Counted from the stretch's first letter, positions 36,561-45,537 are shown. The stretch is DNA of 64,000 nucleotides from Aldehydirespirator sp965205155 (GCA_965205155.1 OZ242033.1:1488001-1552000), one strand, 5' to 3'. A program made the numbers and translations. Notes: generated from the letters alone by a model not told the origin.

Positions 36561-37541
36561 GTGATCCGCTACGCGGCCGGACGCCTCGCGCTGACCGTTC
36601 CCATACTCCTGGCTATCTCGTTCGCCACATTCTGGGCGGCGGGCGAGATCTCCAGTCCTGCCGCCCAGCTCACCCTCAACCCTCGCATAAGTCCCGAGGC
36701 CAGGCGGGCCTACATCGAATCCCTCGGCCTCGACGAGCCCTTCGGCGTGCGCTACCTGACGTGGCTCGGCAACTTCGTGACCGGGGACCTGGGAACGTCG
36801 CTGGTCCGCAACGGTCAGGACGTTTGGCCGCTGGTGCGCAGCGCCATGGCCAACACGCTGCTGCTGATCGCGGTCGCCATGGCCTTCTCGCTGGCGATCG
36901 GGCTGCTCGTGGGCACCCTGTCGGCGCTGCGCCCCGGCTCGATCGTCGACCGGGCCTCCACCACCGTGTCGTTCCTGGGCATCTCGATTCCCGTGTTCTG
37001 GCTGGGCCTGATGCTGCAGCTCATGTTCGGCCTGTACCTGGCCGAGTGGCTCCGGCTCGGAGCGCCGTTGCTGCCCACGGCCGGGATCTACTCGCCCGGC
37101 CAGCAGGGCTTCGACCTGCTCGACAGGGCGCGGCATCTAGCGCTGCCGGTGATCGCGCTTTCGCTGCAGCTGATCGCGGCCTACAGCCGCTACATGAGGT
37201 CCTCCATGCTCGACGTGATGGGCATGGACTACATCTCCACCGCCCGGGCCAAGGGCCTGCCCGAACGCCAGGTGGTCGTGCGCCACGGCGTGCGCAATGC
37301 GCTGATTCCGGTGACGACGCTGGCCGCGGTTGACCTGGGTCTGCTGGTGGGCGGCTTGATCGTCACCGAGCGGGTCTTCCAGTACCCGGGCATGGGCCTG
37401 CTATTCCTGGACGCGCTCAACGGCGGCGACTACCCGGTTCTGCTGGCCACGGTGATGATCGTGTCGGCCGCGGTGTTCCTGATGAACCTGCTGGCCGATC
37501 TGCTCTACGCCGTGCTCGACCCGAGGATCCGCTATGGCTGA
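36561..37541 (+). CDS. ABC transporter permease, DppB-like
   Basis: 326 residues. Six hydrophobic helices, an N-terminal MIRYAAGRLALTVPILL typical of DppB, and the EAA-loop region (DYISTARAKGLPERQVVVRHGVRNALIPV) that contacts the ATPase. It forms the channel together with the next gene. The gene begins 183 nt after the binding protein; no ATPase gene follows the two permeases. Confidence 0.9.
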   Translation: MIRYAAGRLALTVPILLAISFATFWAAGEISSPAAQLTLNPRISPEARRAYIESLGLDEPFGVRYLTWLGNFVTGDLGTSLVRNGQDVWPLVRSAMANTLLLIAVAMAFSLAIGLLVGTLSALRPGSIVDRASTTVSFLGISIPVFWLGLMLQLMFGLYLAEWLRLGAPLLPTAGIYSPGQQGFDLLDRARHLALPVIALSLQLIAAYSRYMRSSMLDVMGMDYISTARAKGLPERQVVVRHGVRNALIPVTTLAAVDLGLLVGGLIVTERVFQYPGMGLLFLDALNGGDYPVLLATVMIVSAAVFLMNLLADLLYAVLDPRIRYG

Positions 37542-37579
37542 GCACCTCGATCCGCGATGGCTGACCGTGAGGAGCCGCT

Positions 37580-38530
37580 GTGGCTGAGCACGTGCCGTCG
37601 CGGCCGGGCTACCAACACCGGGGCGAGCGCCGGCTCGCCGATAGGCGGTCGATGGCGGGGCAGCCGCTCGAGAGACCCAGCGATGAAACCGCGCCGCACT
37701 GGCGGACTGTGTGGCGACGGTTCCGCAAGCACCGTCTCGCGGCCGTCTCGCTGGGTCTGTTCACCTTGATCGTGTTGTGCGCAGTCTTCGCGGACTGGGT
37801 CGCTCCCTACGGCGCCACCGAGCAGAACCTGGACAGGATCCTGGCCCCGCCGGGCCGCGACTTCCTGCTGGGAACCGACACCCTCGGGCGGGACACCCTG
37901 AGCCGGATCCTCTACGGAGGCCGGATCTCCCTGCTGGTCGGGGTGTCGGTGGCGTTGATCAGCGGCGTTGTGGGAACGGCGGTGGGGCTGGTGGCCGGCT
38001 ATTGCCGGAGGTGGGTGGACTCGGCGCTGATGCGCTTCACCGACACGATGCTGGCCCTACCCGGGCTGATGGTGGTGATCATGGCGGCGCGCGTGCTGGG
38101 AGACGGGGTGCTGGACGTCGTGCTGGTGTTGGCCGCGGTCACCTGGATGGTTCCGGCCCGCATCGTGAGAGCCAAGGTGCTGTCGCTGTGCGAGAACCAG
38201 TTCGTGGAGGCCGCCATCGCGCTGGGCGTGCCGGGCCGCCGCATCATGGTGCGCGATCTGCTGCCCAACCTGGTCGGCGAGATCGTCGTAGCGGTGTCGC
38301 TGACGGTGGCCGGTGCCATCCTTGCGGAGTCGACGCTGAGCTTCCTCGGGCTGGGAGTGAGCGCGGCCCACACGGCCACCTGGGGAAACATGCTCGGGGG
38401 CAACGAGGGCTTTATGATCACCGCGCCCTGGCTGGTGTGGGCTCCGGGCCTGGCCATCGTGGCCACCGTGCTGTGCATCAACTTCATCGGCGACGGCCTG
38501 CGGGACGCCCTCGATCCGCCCCGCCAATAG
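37580..38530 (+). CDS. ABC transporter permease, DppC-like
   Basis: 316 residues. A ~50-residue cytoplasmic N-terminus, then DppC features: LLGTDTLGRDTLSRILYGGRIS and an EAA loop (QFVEAAIALGVPGRRIMVRDLLPNL). It completes the membrane channel with DppB. The start is GTG 37580, 38 nt after the DppB stop. The operon has no DppD/DppF ATPase gene, so the importer must borrow ATPases encoded elsewhere or be incomplete. Confidence 0.9.
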   Translation: MAEHVPSRPGYQHRGERRLADRRSMAGQPLERPSDETAPHWRTVWRRFRKHRLAAVSLGLFTLIVLCAVFADWVAPYGATEQNLDRILAPPGRDFLLGTDTLGRDTLSRILYGGRISLLVGVSVALISGVVGTAVGLVAGYCRRWVDSALMRFTDTMLALPGLMVVIMAARVLGDGVLDVVLVLAAVTWMVPARIVRAKVLSLCENQFVEAAIALGVPGRRIMVRDLLPNLVGEIVVAVSLTVAGAILAESTLSFLGLGVSAAHTATWGNMLGGNEGFMITAPWLVWAPGLAIVATVLCINFIGDGLRDALDPPRQ

Positions 38531-38629
38531 CCACGAGCGGGCGGGCAGGCCGCGGCGAGATGGAAGCACAGCGGCGGCCCACTAGCCTCAGACGCAGGTC
38601 CCCTCGGAGCGCGTCGAAAGGAGACACCG

Positions 38630-38995
38630 ATGGCGGAGAGAGGTTCATCGGCTTGGCACTCATGGGTGGAGGCGGTCTTCGACGATCGGGTCAACCGGTC
38701 CCGGCCCCGCGCGCTCAGGGCGCTTGCGGAGTGGGCCGCAGCCTCAGTGGCTGTGAACGGGGATGTCTACGCGGGAATCTCCGCCGGTTATGCGGCCGTG
38801 TCGCGCGCGGCCGAGTCCCCGGAGGCGACGATCCGGGCTGCTCGCTACTCCATCTGGCACGCAGTCACATCGCTGCGCCAGAGCGCCCCCGACGATGTCG
38901 ACGTGTGGCACTTCGAGTTGCACGCCGCGGGCGAACTCATCGGTCTGCGCCTTCCTGACCGCCCCCATCTGGCGGACGTCTCGATCGCCAGCTGA
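38630..38995 (+). CDS. Hypothetical protein
   Basis: 121 residues from ATG 38630 with AAAGGAGACACCG just upstream. Mostly helical and cytoplasmic: RALRALAEWAAASVAVNG, AAESPEATIRAARYSIWHAV. No cysteine cluster, membrane helix or catalytic pattern. I do not recognise a family. It converges with the MttB gene on the other strand. Confidence 0.65.
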   Translation: MAERGSSAWHSWVEAVFDDRVNRSRPRALRALAEWAAASVAVNGDVYAGISAGYAAVSRAAESPEATIRAARYSIWHAVTSLRQSAPDDVDVWHFELHAAGELIGLRLPDRPHLADVSIAS

Positions 38996-39027
38996 CGGAC
39001 CCGGCGCGGTGCCTACGCCGCCGCGGG

Positions 39028-40560
39028 TCAGCCGATCTCGTCGGGCATCTCGTCCTTGCGCCGGGCTACGTAGTCGCGCAATTCGGCGTCCACCGCGTCG
39101 TCGATGGGGGGAGGCTCGTAGTCGGCCAGGAGCTGCTTCCAGCGGGCGTTGGCCCGCTGGGCGGCGGAGAGTGACCCCTCCTCGGACCACTGCTCGTAGC
39201 TGGCCGCGTCGGCGATGTCCGATCGCCAGAAGGCGGTCTCGAAGTTGGCCAGGGTGTGCTGGTTGCCCAGGAAGTGGTCGCCGTGGGTGTTTGTGCGGAA
39301 AGCCTCCATGGCCTGGCCGTTGTCGCTGGTGTCCACACCCCGGGCCCAGACCTCCATGGCGCCCAACTGGTCGGCGTCCAGGATCAGCTTCTCGTAGCCC
39401 AGCGCCAGGCCACCCTCCTGCCAGCCCGCGGCGTGCAGCACGAAGTTCACCCCGGCCTGCATCGTGGGCAGCAGGGTGTGAGCCGACTCGTAGGCGGCCT
39501 GAGCGTCGGGCAGCTTCGAGGACGTGAACTGCCCGCCAGATCGGAACGGCACCCCGACCCGGCGGGCCAGCGACGCCATCACATAGATCGCCTGGCCGGC
39601 CTCGGGCGTGCCGAAGGTGGGAGCCCCGGTGGCCATCGACATCGACGAGGCGAACGTGCCGAACACCACCGGAGCGCCGGGGCGGACCAGCTGCAGGTAG
39701 GCCATGCCCGACAACGCCTCGGCCAGGGCCTGGGCAGCCAGGCCGGCCACCGTCACCGGTGACATCGCTCCGGCCAGGATGAACGGGCTGATGATGCAGG
39801 CCTGGTTGGCGCGGGCGTAGGCGGTGGCCGCGCCCAGCATGGTGGCGTCCCAGCGCATCGGCGACGAGGCGTTGATCAGCGAGGTCATCACCGTGCGGTC
39901 GGCGAGGTCCCCACCGAAGGCGATGCGGGCCATCTCGACCGAGTCCGCGGCCCGTTCGGCCGCGGTCACCGAGCCCATGAACGGCTTGTCGCTGTAGCGC
40001 AGGTGGGCGTACACCATGTCGAGGTGGCGCTTGTTCACCGGCACGTCCACCGGCTCGCACACCGTGCCCCCGCTGTGGTGCAGTTGGGGCAGGGCATAGG
40101 CGAGCTTCACCACGTTGCAGAAGTCCTCCAGCGTGGCGTAGCGGCGGCCGCGGTCCAGGTCCATGACGAACGGCGATCCGTAGTTGGGGGCAAAGACGGT
40201 GGCGTCGCCCCCAACCATGACGCTGCGGGCGGGGTTGCGGGCATGCTGGGTGTAGACGGCAGGGGCGTTGTCCTGCACCATCTGGCGGCACAGGCCGGGC
40301 GGGAACTTCACAAGCTCGCCGTCGATGTCGGCCCCCGCGGCGCGCCAGAGATCGAGGGCCTCGGGGAAGTCCTGGAAGGCGATGCCGACCTCGGACAGGA
40401 TCGTCTCGGCGTTGCGCTCGATCTGCTCCAGACTCTCGGCATCGACTATGTCCACCGGCGGCAGCCGGCGGACCAGGTACGGGGCGGCCTCGGCTGAAGC
40501 CGCTCTCGCCGCCCGCCGGCCCGCTCGCCCGCCTCCTCTGCGTCGCTGCGGCTCGCTCAT
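39028..40560 (-). CDS. MttB-family methyltransferase, second copy, in the corrinoid operon
   Basis: 510 residues, with no internal TAG, so it is a non-pyrrolysine member. It aligns with the paralogue at 17632 over CEPVDVPVNKRHLDM, INASSPMRWDATMLG, ILAGAMSPVTVAGLAAQ, GAPTFGTPEAGQA and DAQAAYESAHTLLPTMQAG. The N-terminus is rich in arginine. In this family the enzyme moves a methyl group from a quaternary or tertiary amine to a cob(I)alamin protein. It is the last gene of the minus-strand operon, 84 nt after the reactivase gene; the gap is AT-rich and may hold a second promoter. The substrate is inferred only as a methylated amine. Confidence 0.88.
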   Translation of the reverse strand: MSEPQRRRGGGRAGRRAARAASAEAAPYLVRRLPPVDIVDAESLEQIERNAETILSEVGIAFQDFPEALDLWRAAGADIDGELVKFPPGLCRQMVQDNAPAVYTQHARNPARSVMVGGDATVFAPNYGSPFVMDLDRGRRYATLEDFCNVVKLAYALPQLHHSGGTVCEPVDVPVNKRHLDMVYAHLRYSDKPFMGSVTAAERAADSVEMARIAFGGDLADRTVMTSLINASSPMRWDATMLGAATAYARANQACIISPFILAGAMSPVTVAGLAAQALAEALSGMAYLQLVRPGAPVVFGTFASSMSMATGAPTFGTPEAGQAIYVMASLARRVGVPFRSGGQFTSSKLPDAQAAYESAHTLLPTMQAGVNFVLHAAGWQEGGLALGYEKLILDADQLGAMEVWARGVDTSDNGQAMEAFRTNTHGDHFLGNQHTLANFETAFWRSDIADAASYEQWSEEGSLSAAQRANARWKQLLADYEPPPIDDAVDAELRDYVARRKDEMPDEIG

Positions 40561-40644
40561 GGTGCCTGCATCCGTTTCATTGCGCTTTCTTGTTCATATG
40601 ACAGGATTTCGCGATATACAGCCGATTCGGGGTCGCATGTGGGG

Positions 40645-42621
40645 TTAGGCGGCGGGACGGGGTCTGCGGCGACGGCGACGGCTCTGGTCCTGCTCGGTTG
40701 GGTCCGTTCGGGGCAGATCGATCACCGCAGCCAGGTGAGGGGTGGGGTCGGTCTCGTGAGGGAAGGCCATGGCGGCTACGAACAGCTCCTGGAAGCGGGA
40801 CTCCGTGGCCGTCTCGATCTTGATCACCGACCGCACCACCTGTTCGATCTCCAGACGCTGCTCGCCGGACAGCAGCATGCGCACCGCGCCCACTCCCGAA
40901 GCGTTGCCGGCCGCCCGAACCCCGCCGGCGGGCGTGTCGGGGACGAGACCCAGCACCATGGCCCGCACCGGGTCAATGTGGGCGCCGAAGGCTCCCGCCA
41001 GCCGGATGTCGGGCACCTCGTCGATGCCCGCGTGCTCGCGCAGCAGGTCGATGCCGGCCCGCAGGGCGGCCTTGGCCAGCTGGACGGCACGAACGTCGTT
41101 CTGGGTTATGGACAGCCGGATCGGCTCCCACTGGAGCACGTAGCTGAAGGTGCGGTCGTCGGACACGATGCGGGGCGACCGGCCCTGCTCCGACGTGATC
41201 ACGCCGTGGCGGTCGGCGATGCCGGCCAGGAACATCTCCGCGATCACCTCGATGATGCCCGAGCCGCACAGCCCCGAGACCTGGAGCCCGGCCCGGTCCA
41301 GCTCCTCAGCGAATCCGGGCTCGTCGGACCAGAGCTCGCAGCCGATGACCTTGAGCCGGGGCTCCCAGGTGTCCGGATCGATCCGGATCCGCTCCACCGC
41401 GCCGGGCGTGGCTCTCTGGCCGCAGCTGATCTGGGCTCCCTCGAAGGCCGGGCCCGTCGGGCTGGACGCGGCCAGCACCCGGGTGCCGTCGCCCAGCACA
41501 ATCTCGGCGTTGGTGCCCACATCCACCACCAGCATGGGCCCTGCGGCCCGGTGAGGGCCCTCGGCCAGAGTGGCCGCGGCCGCGTCCGCCCCCACATGCC
41601 CGGCGATGCACGGTCCCACGTACAGCGCGGCGTTCGGCAGATCGATCCCGATGTCGGTGGCCCGTCCCCGCACGGCCGTGGCCGTGGTGAGCGTGAACGG
41701 CGCCGCTCCCAGCGGGGTGGGGTCCAGGCCCAGCACCAGGTGGTGCATGATCGGGTTCCCCACCACCACAAGATCGTGAACCCTGGTGCGGTCCGCGCCG
41801 GCCTGGTCGCACAGCTCACCCACCAGCTCGTCGACGGCCCCGCGTACTGCCGCGGTGAGCGCGACCTCGCCTCCGGGGTTCATCATCACGTAGGAGACGC
41901 GGCTCATGAGGTCCTCGCCGAAGCGGATCTGCGGGTTCATCCGGCCCGAGGCCGCGACTGCCTCGCCCGACGAGAGCTCGAGCAGGTAGCCGGCGATGGT
42001 CGTCGATCCGACATCGACGGCCACCCCCCAGGCCTCGTCGGAGTAGCCGGGGCGCACGTCGAGAACGGTGCGGCGGTCGTGCACGACGACCGTGACCCAA
42101 CGGTCTCCGGCCGCGATGGCCGGGGACAGCCGGGCCAGGACCGGTACTGGGAACTCCACGTCGGTCAGCCCCCAGTCCGTGGCCAGGGCCGCGGCTACCA
42201 GGTCGACCTCGGCGGCCTCGAATCCCAGGACGACCTCTGGGAGTTCTACGTAGTGCAGGGTGACGACGGGATGGATGATCACCTCGGTGAGGTCGATCGC
42301 CTTGCGCACCACCGGGCGGTGGACCTGGCTGGTGGGCGGAACGTCGATGACGGCGTCGGCCAGCACCACGGCCTGGCAGCCCAGCCGGCAGCCCTCGGCC
42401 AGGGGGCGTCGCCCCCGGTATCCCTGCTCGGTGGGGCCGGGATCCGACAGGACGCGGGCGTCGGTGGGCGAGACTTGGCAGCGGCCGCACAGACCGCGGC
42501 CTCCGCACACCGAGTCGAGGTCGACCCCGCCGGCCCGGGCCGCGTCGAGCACGGTGGCTCCGGCAGCCACCGAGGCGCGTATCCCCGAGGGGTTGAACAC
42601 CACGCTGTGCATGTCGTGCAT
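40645..42621 (-). CDS. Corrinoid reductive activase (2Fe-2S plus ASKHA/DUF4445)
   Basis: 658 residues. An N-terminal ferredoxin-like 2Fe-2S cluster (CGGRGLCGRC at about 40-49), a middle domain, and a C-terminal ASKHA domain with AVDVGSTTIAGYLLE, VVDVGTNAEIVLG and GLCGSGIIEV. This is the layout of RamA/RACo-type activators that reduce inactive cob(II)alamin back to cob(I)alamin at the expense of ATP. It would reset the corrinoid protein encoded three genes upstream. The ATG 42621 lies in a stretch where ATGCACGACATGCAC occurs three times, so the exact start is not certain. Confidence 0.88.
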   Translation of the reverse strand: MHDMHSVVFNPSGIRASVAAGATVLDAARAGGVDLDSVCGGRGLCGRCQVSPTDARVLSDPGPTEQGYRGRRPLAEGCRLGCQAVVLADAVIDVPPTSQVHRPVVRKAIDLTEVIIHPVVTLHYVELPEVVLGFEAAEVDLVAAALATDWGLTDVEFPVPVLARLSPAIAAGDRWVTVVVHDRRTVLDVRPGYSDEAWGVAVDVGSTTIAGYLLELSSGEAVAASGRMNPQIRFGEDLMSRVSYVMMNPGGEVALTAAVRGAVDELVGELCDQAGADRTRVHDLVVVGNPIMHHLVLGLDPTPLGAAPFTLTTATAVRGRATDIGIDLPNAALYVGPCIAGHVGADAAAATLAEGPHRAAGPMLVVDVGTNAEIVLGDGTRVLAASSPTGPAFEGAQISCGQRATPGAVERIRIDPDTWEPRLKVIGCELWSDEPGFAEELDRAGLQVSGLCGSGIIEVIAEMFLAGIADRHGVITSEQGRSPRIVSDDRTFSYVLQWEPIRLSITQNDVRAVQLAKAALRAGIDLLREHAGIDEVPDIRLAGAFGAHIDPVRAMVLGLVPDTPAGGVRAAGNASGVGAVRMLLSGEQRLEIEQVVRSVIKIETATESRFQELFVAAMAFPHETDPTPHLAAVIDLPRTDPTEQDQSRRRRRRPRPAA

Positions 42622-42689
42622 GTCAGAGGTGCATCTCAGGCGTGCATGTCGTGCATGTCAGGCGGTGTGGTCGGGTGCATGTCGTGCAT
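42607..42689 (-). repeat. Three copies of a start-codon-bearing 15-mer
   Basis: On the minus strand ATGCACGACATGCAC (MHDMH) occurs at 42607-42621 (start of the activase), 42642-42656 and 42675-42689. The upstream copies open a 17-codon frame that ends in TGA before the real start. All lie in the 72-nt gap after the pterin methyltransferase stop. Confidence 0.8.
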
Positions 42690-42693
42690 GCGT

Positions 42694-43584
42694 TCAGGCG
42701 CTTCGGCGACGCCCGCCCCGCCGTCTCAAGCCGACCGCGTCGGGGTCCCGGTGCTCCGCGATCCACGCGGCGCAGTCCCGGTCGTTGCCGGCCAGGACGT
42801 CCGCGGCCATCACCGCGTTCTTCACCTCGGGGTGCATCGGGTTCATGATCGCGGAGGTGAGCCCGGCCGCTATGGCCATCGACAGGAAGGTCCCGGTGAT
42901 CATGTGGCGGGCCGGCAGGCCGAAGCTGACGTTGCTGGCACCGCAGGTGGTGTTGACCCCCAACTCGGTGCGTAGACGGCCCACGAGCCGGAACACCTGC
43001 CGTCCAGCCGTGCCCATGGCACCGATCGGCATCACCAGGGGGTCCACAACCACGTCGTTGGCCGGGATCCCGTGGTCGGCGGCCCGGTTCACGATCTTGC
43101 GGGCTACTTCGAAGCGGACGTCGGGATCCTCGCTGATGCCGGTCTCGTCGTTGGAGATGGCCACGACCGCGGCGCCATGGCGGGCCACCAGGGGCAGCAC
43201 CCGCTCCAGCACCTCCTCCTCCCCGGTGACGGAGTTGATGAGGGGCTTGCCCTCGTACACCGCGATGCCGGCCTCGAGGGCCTCGATGATCGAGGAGTCG
43301 ATGGACAGGGGCACGTCGGTGACGCTCTGCACGAGCTTGATGGCCTGCGCCAGCAGGGCCGGCTCGTCGGCGAGCGGGATCCCCGCGTTGACGTCGAGCA
43401 TGTGGGCTCCGGCCGTGGTCTGTGCCAGTGCGTCGGCCTCGACCCGGCTGAAGTCGCCGTTGCGCATCTCCTCGGCCAGCAGGCGCCGCCCGGTGGGGTT
43501 GATGCGCTCGCCGATCATCACGAACGGGCGGTCGAACCCGATGACCACTTCCTTGGTGGCCGAGCTGACGACGGTGTCGGTCAC
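42694..43584 (-). CDS. MtrH/AcsE-like pterin-binding methyltransferase
   Basis: 296 residues from GTG 43584, which follows AGGAGACCCGCA; the frame is open further upstream without a domain. The pterin-binding TIM barrel is shown by FVMIGERINPTG, HMLDVNAGIPL, LSIDSS, INSVTGEEE, VVDPLVMPIGAMG and GASNVSFGLP. It moves the methyl group from the corrinoid protein to tetrahydrofolate (or back), as MtgA does with glycine betaine. The start overlaps the stop of the preceding gene by 4 nt (GTGA), so they are coupled. Confidence 0.88.
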   Translation of the reverse strand: MTDTVVSSATKEVVIGFDRPFVMIGERINPTGRRLLAEEMRNGDFSRVEADALAQTTAGAHMLDVNAGIPLADEPALLAQAIKLVQSVTDVPLSIDSSIIEALEAGIAVYEGKPLINSVTGEEEVLERVLPLVARHGAAVVAISNDETGISEDPDVRFEVARKIVNRAADHGIPANDVVVDPLVMPIGAMGTAGRQVFRLVGRLRTELGVNTTCGASNVSFGLPARHMITGTFLSMAIAAGLTSAIMNPMHPEVKNAVMAADVLAGNDRDCAAWIAEHRDPDAVGLRRRGGRRRSA

Positions 43585-43985
43585 TGCGGGTCTCCTTGCG
43601 AGCCGTGGTGCTCGAGCGTCGGTTGATCCTGGCCGTCGCGCCCCGGGTCCCATCCACCGGTCCTGACGAACTCGTCCAGGCGTTCCCGCGGGAAGGCCTC
43701 CTCCAGGGAGGCCGCGGCCGCCATCGCGGCAGCCTCGGGGTCGTCGGAGCCTGCGGGGATCGTGGTGCGGCGCCACTCGCCGACGTACTGAGAGGCCTGG
43801 GTCTTGCCGGCGACCATGGCCGCCCGGTCGATGGCTCGCTGGAAGCGACGGGGGAGGATGCGCTGGACCCGGTCCGTGCCAGAGCCGCCGTTGACCTGGG
43901 CGGGGATGTCGCGCCAGCTGATCAACACCAGGCTGTTGCCGTCGTTGCGCCGCCTGCGCCCGCCCCGGCCCGCCGGGGGACTCAT
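43581..43985 (-). CDS. 'Virulence factor' family protein of methyltransferase operons
   Basis: 134 residues from ATG 43985 (an upstream continuation to 44144 is only repeat sequence). LVLISWRDIPAQVNG is the hallmark of the small family called virulence factor in domain databases; the name has no functional basis here. It ends with an acidic, Asp-rich tail. I recall relatives next to MttB-type corrinoid genes in marine bacteria, which the context here repeats, so a role in amine demethylation is likely (inference). Its stop overlaps the start of the MtrH-like gene. Confidence 0.72.
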   Translation of the reverse strand: MSPPAGRGGRRRRNDGNSLVLISWRDIPAQVNGGSGTDRVQRILPRRFQRAIDRAAMVAGKTQASQYVGEWRRTTIPAGSDDPEAAAMAAAASLEEAFPRERLDEFVRTGGWDPGRDGQDQPTLEHHGSQGDPQ

Positions 43986-44050
43986 GCCGCCTCCACCCCG
44001 GCCGCACCGGCCAGCTGCGAGCGCGCATAGGTGAGCGCCCGTCGTGGTGC

Positions 44051-44110
44051 GGCGGTGCCACTCCCGCTCTTGTTCGCTGCGCTCACGGGCCGCTCGGGCC
44101 ACGGCCTCGC
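44051..44110 (-). repeat. Dispersed intergenic element, copy 4 (core only, inverted)
   Basis: The minus strand carries the core GCGAGGCCGTGGCCCGAGCG through AACAAGAGCGGGA(G)TG, as in the other three copies, without the AGAGGCCGAGCG left end. It lies in the 145-nt gap between the DUF1638 and 'virulence factor' genes, inside the corrinoid operon. Confidence 0.85.
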
Positions 44111-44130
44111 TGTACGCCCCGCCAGGATCC

Positions 44131-44760
44131 TCACGACCCGGCACCTACTCGCTCGGCCTGTAGCTCAACGATATGGCGCTCGAGCCCGCCGATGCCGGTG
44201 AAGATCCGCTCGCAGCGAAGGCCGAGACGAGCGGCAGCCTGCTGTGCCGCCTGGGCCAGGCGGTCGTCGTCGGTCTGAGCCAGGTGGACCACCCGGGTGT
44301 AGTTGCCGAAGTACGCCTCGAGGAGCTGCGGATGCCGCGAGATGCCCAGACCCTGCATGATCACGCGGTCGAAGTGCCGCACCAGGTAGTCGGTGAGATA
44401 GAAGGTGCCCGGTTCGGCCTCTTGCAGTCCGGCGAAGGCGCCGGCGCCGGCGTAGAGCTCGTAGCAGTGGGCGCCGGGCAGCCGCTCGACGCCCTCCTCG
44501 GAGCACACCCGGTCGAGCAGCCCACCCGTGCCGCAGTCCATGTAGCCCACGAGGATCGTGCTGTAGGTACCGCGATCCTTGGCGGCCCGGACCCTGCGGC
44601 GGACGGCGTCGGGGATCTGCTCGGGGCGGTTGTGCATGATCGCGGGCAGGCATTCCACCTCGAGGTGGTGGCGGCCGTTGAGGGCGACGACCTCCTGCAG
44701 CTCGCGAACCAGCGCGCCGCAGCCGATGACCAGGACGGGTGAAGGCGGCTCGGCCGTCAT
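44131..44760 (-). CDS. DUF1638 domain protein
   Basis: 209 residues. VLVIGCGALVRELQEVV, LPAIMHNRPEQIPDAV, VGYMDCGTGGLLD, GAHCYELYAG and DRVIMQGLGISRHPQLLEAYFGN follow the DUF1638 pattern, with conserved Cys and His that could bind a metal. I know of no assigned activity; members recur in corrinoid methyltransferase loci, as here. It overlaps the end of the corrinoid protein gene by 4 nt (ATGA). A dispersed repeat follows it. Confidence 0.82.
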   Translation of the reverse strand: MTAEPPSPVLVIGCGALVRELQEVVALNGRHHLEVECLPAIMHNRPEQIPDAVRRRVRAAKDRGTYSTILVGYMDCGTGGLLDRVCSEEGVERLPGAHCYELYAGAGAFAGLQEAEPGTFYLTDYLVRHFDRVIMQGLGISRHPQLLEAYFGNYTRVVHLAQTDDDRLAQAAQQAAARLGLRCERIFTGIGGLERHIVELQAERVGAGS

Positions 44761-45476
44761 CCGGCGGCCCGGCGGGCCGATACGAGGCTCTTGGCCGTCT
44801 CAGCCGCGATGGCGGCGTCGCGGCAGTACGCGTCGGCGCCGATGGCCGATCCGAACTCCTCGTTGAGGGGCGCCCCGCCGACGAGGATGATGAAGTTGTC
44901 GCGTATGCCCTTCTCGGTGAGGGTGTCGATCACGACCTTCATGTAGGGCATGGTGGTGGTGAGCAGGGCCGACATGCCCAGGATGTCGGGCTGGTGCTCG
45001 TCGAGAGCGGCCAGGAACTCCTCGGCGTCGGTGTTGATGCCGAGGTCGAACACCTCGAAACCGGCCCCCTCGAGCATCATCGCCACCAGGTTCTTGCCGA
45101 TGTCGTGGATGTCGCCCTTCACCGTTCCGATCACCACGCTGCCGATGGGCTCGGCGCCCGTCTCGGCCAGCAGCGGCCGGAGGATGGCCATGCCCGCCTT
45201 CATGGCGTTGGCGGCCAGCAGGACCTCGGGCACGAATAGGATCCCGTCGCGGAAGTCGATGCCCACGATGCGCATGCCCTCGACGAGGGCGTCGTTGAGC
45301 ACCTTGTCGGCCGACCAGCCCCGGCCCAGCAGGATCCGGGTGCCCTCGTCGATCTCGTCGGCCAGCCCGTCATAGAGGTCGTCATGCATCTGGGCCGTGA
45401 GTTCCTCGTCATCGAGGCTGGCCAGATCGATGTCATCGTCGGCCATGTCGGGTCCGGAAGCAGGGATGTCAGTCAT
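44757..45476 (-). CDS. Corrinoid (B12-binding) methyl-carrier protein
   Basis: 239 residues from ATG 45476, with GGAGGG ~10 nt upstream; an internal ATG at 45446 is the other option. A helical cap domain (LVEGMRIVGIDFRDGILFVPEVLLAANAM) precedes the B12 Rossmann domain with GDIHDIGKNLVAMML, where the His is the lower cobalt ligand, and ILVGGAPLNEEF. It is MttC/MtgC-like and shuttles methyl groups from MttB to the pterin methyltransferase. It is the first gene of the minus-strand operon. An acidic ~35-residue N-terminal extension is longer than in typical MttC. Confidence 0.9.
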   Translation of the reverse strand: MTDIPASGPDMADDDIDLASLDDEELTAQMHDDLYDGLADEIDEGTRILLGRGWSADKVLNDALVEGMRIVGIDFRDGILFVPEVLLAANAMKAGMAILRPLLAETGAEPIGSVVIGTVKGDIHDIGKNLVAMMLEGAGFEVFDLGINTDAEEFLAALDEHQPDILGMSALLTTTMPYMKVVIDTLTEKGIRDNFIILVGGAPLNEEFGSAIGADAYCRDAAIAAETAKSLVSARRAAG

Positions 45477-45537
45477 CCGGCTCAGCCCTCCGCATGTCGG
45501 TTGTGGGCCCATTTCTACGGATGACAGCCACCTGCTG

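Noticed and set aside
39028..40560. Pyrrolysine-containing MttB
   Set aside because: Both MttB-family frames are fully open with no internal TAG, and TAG ends several other genes (MazF-like, icd), so amber is an ordinary stop here.
40639..42975. 778-codon open frame on the plus strand
   Set aside because: Antisense to the corrinoid activase gene, with no domain and shadow-like composition.
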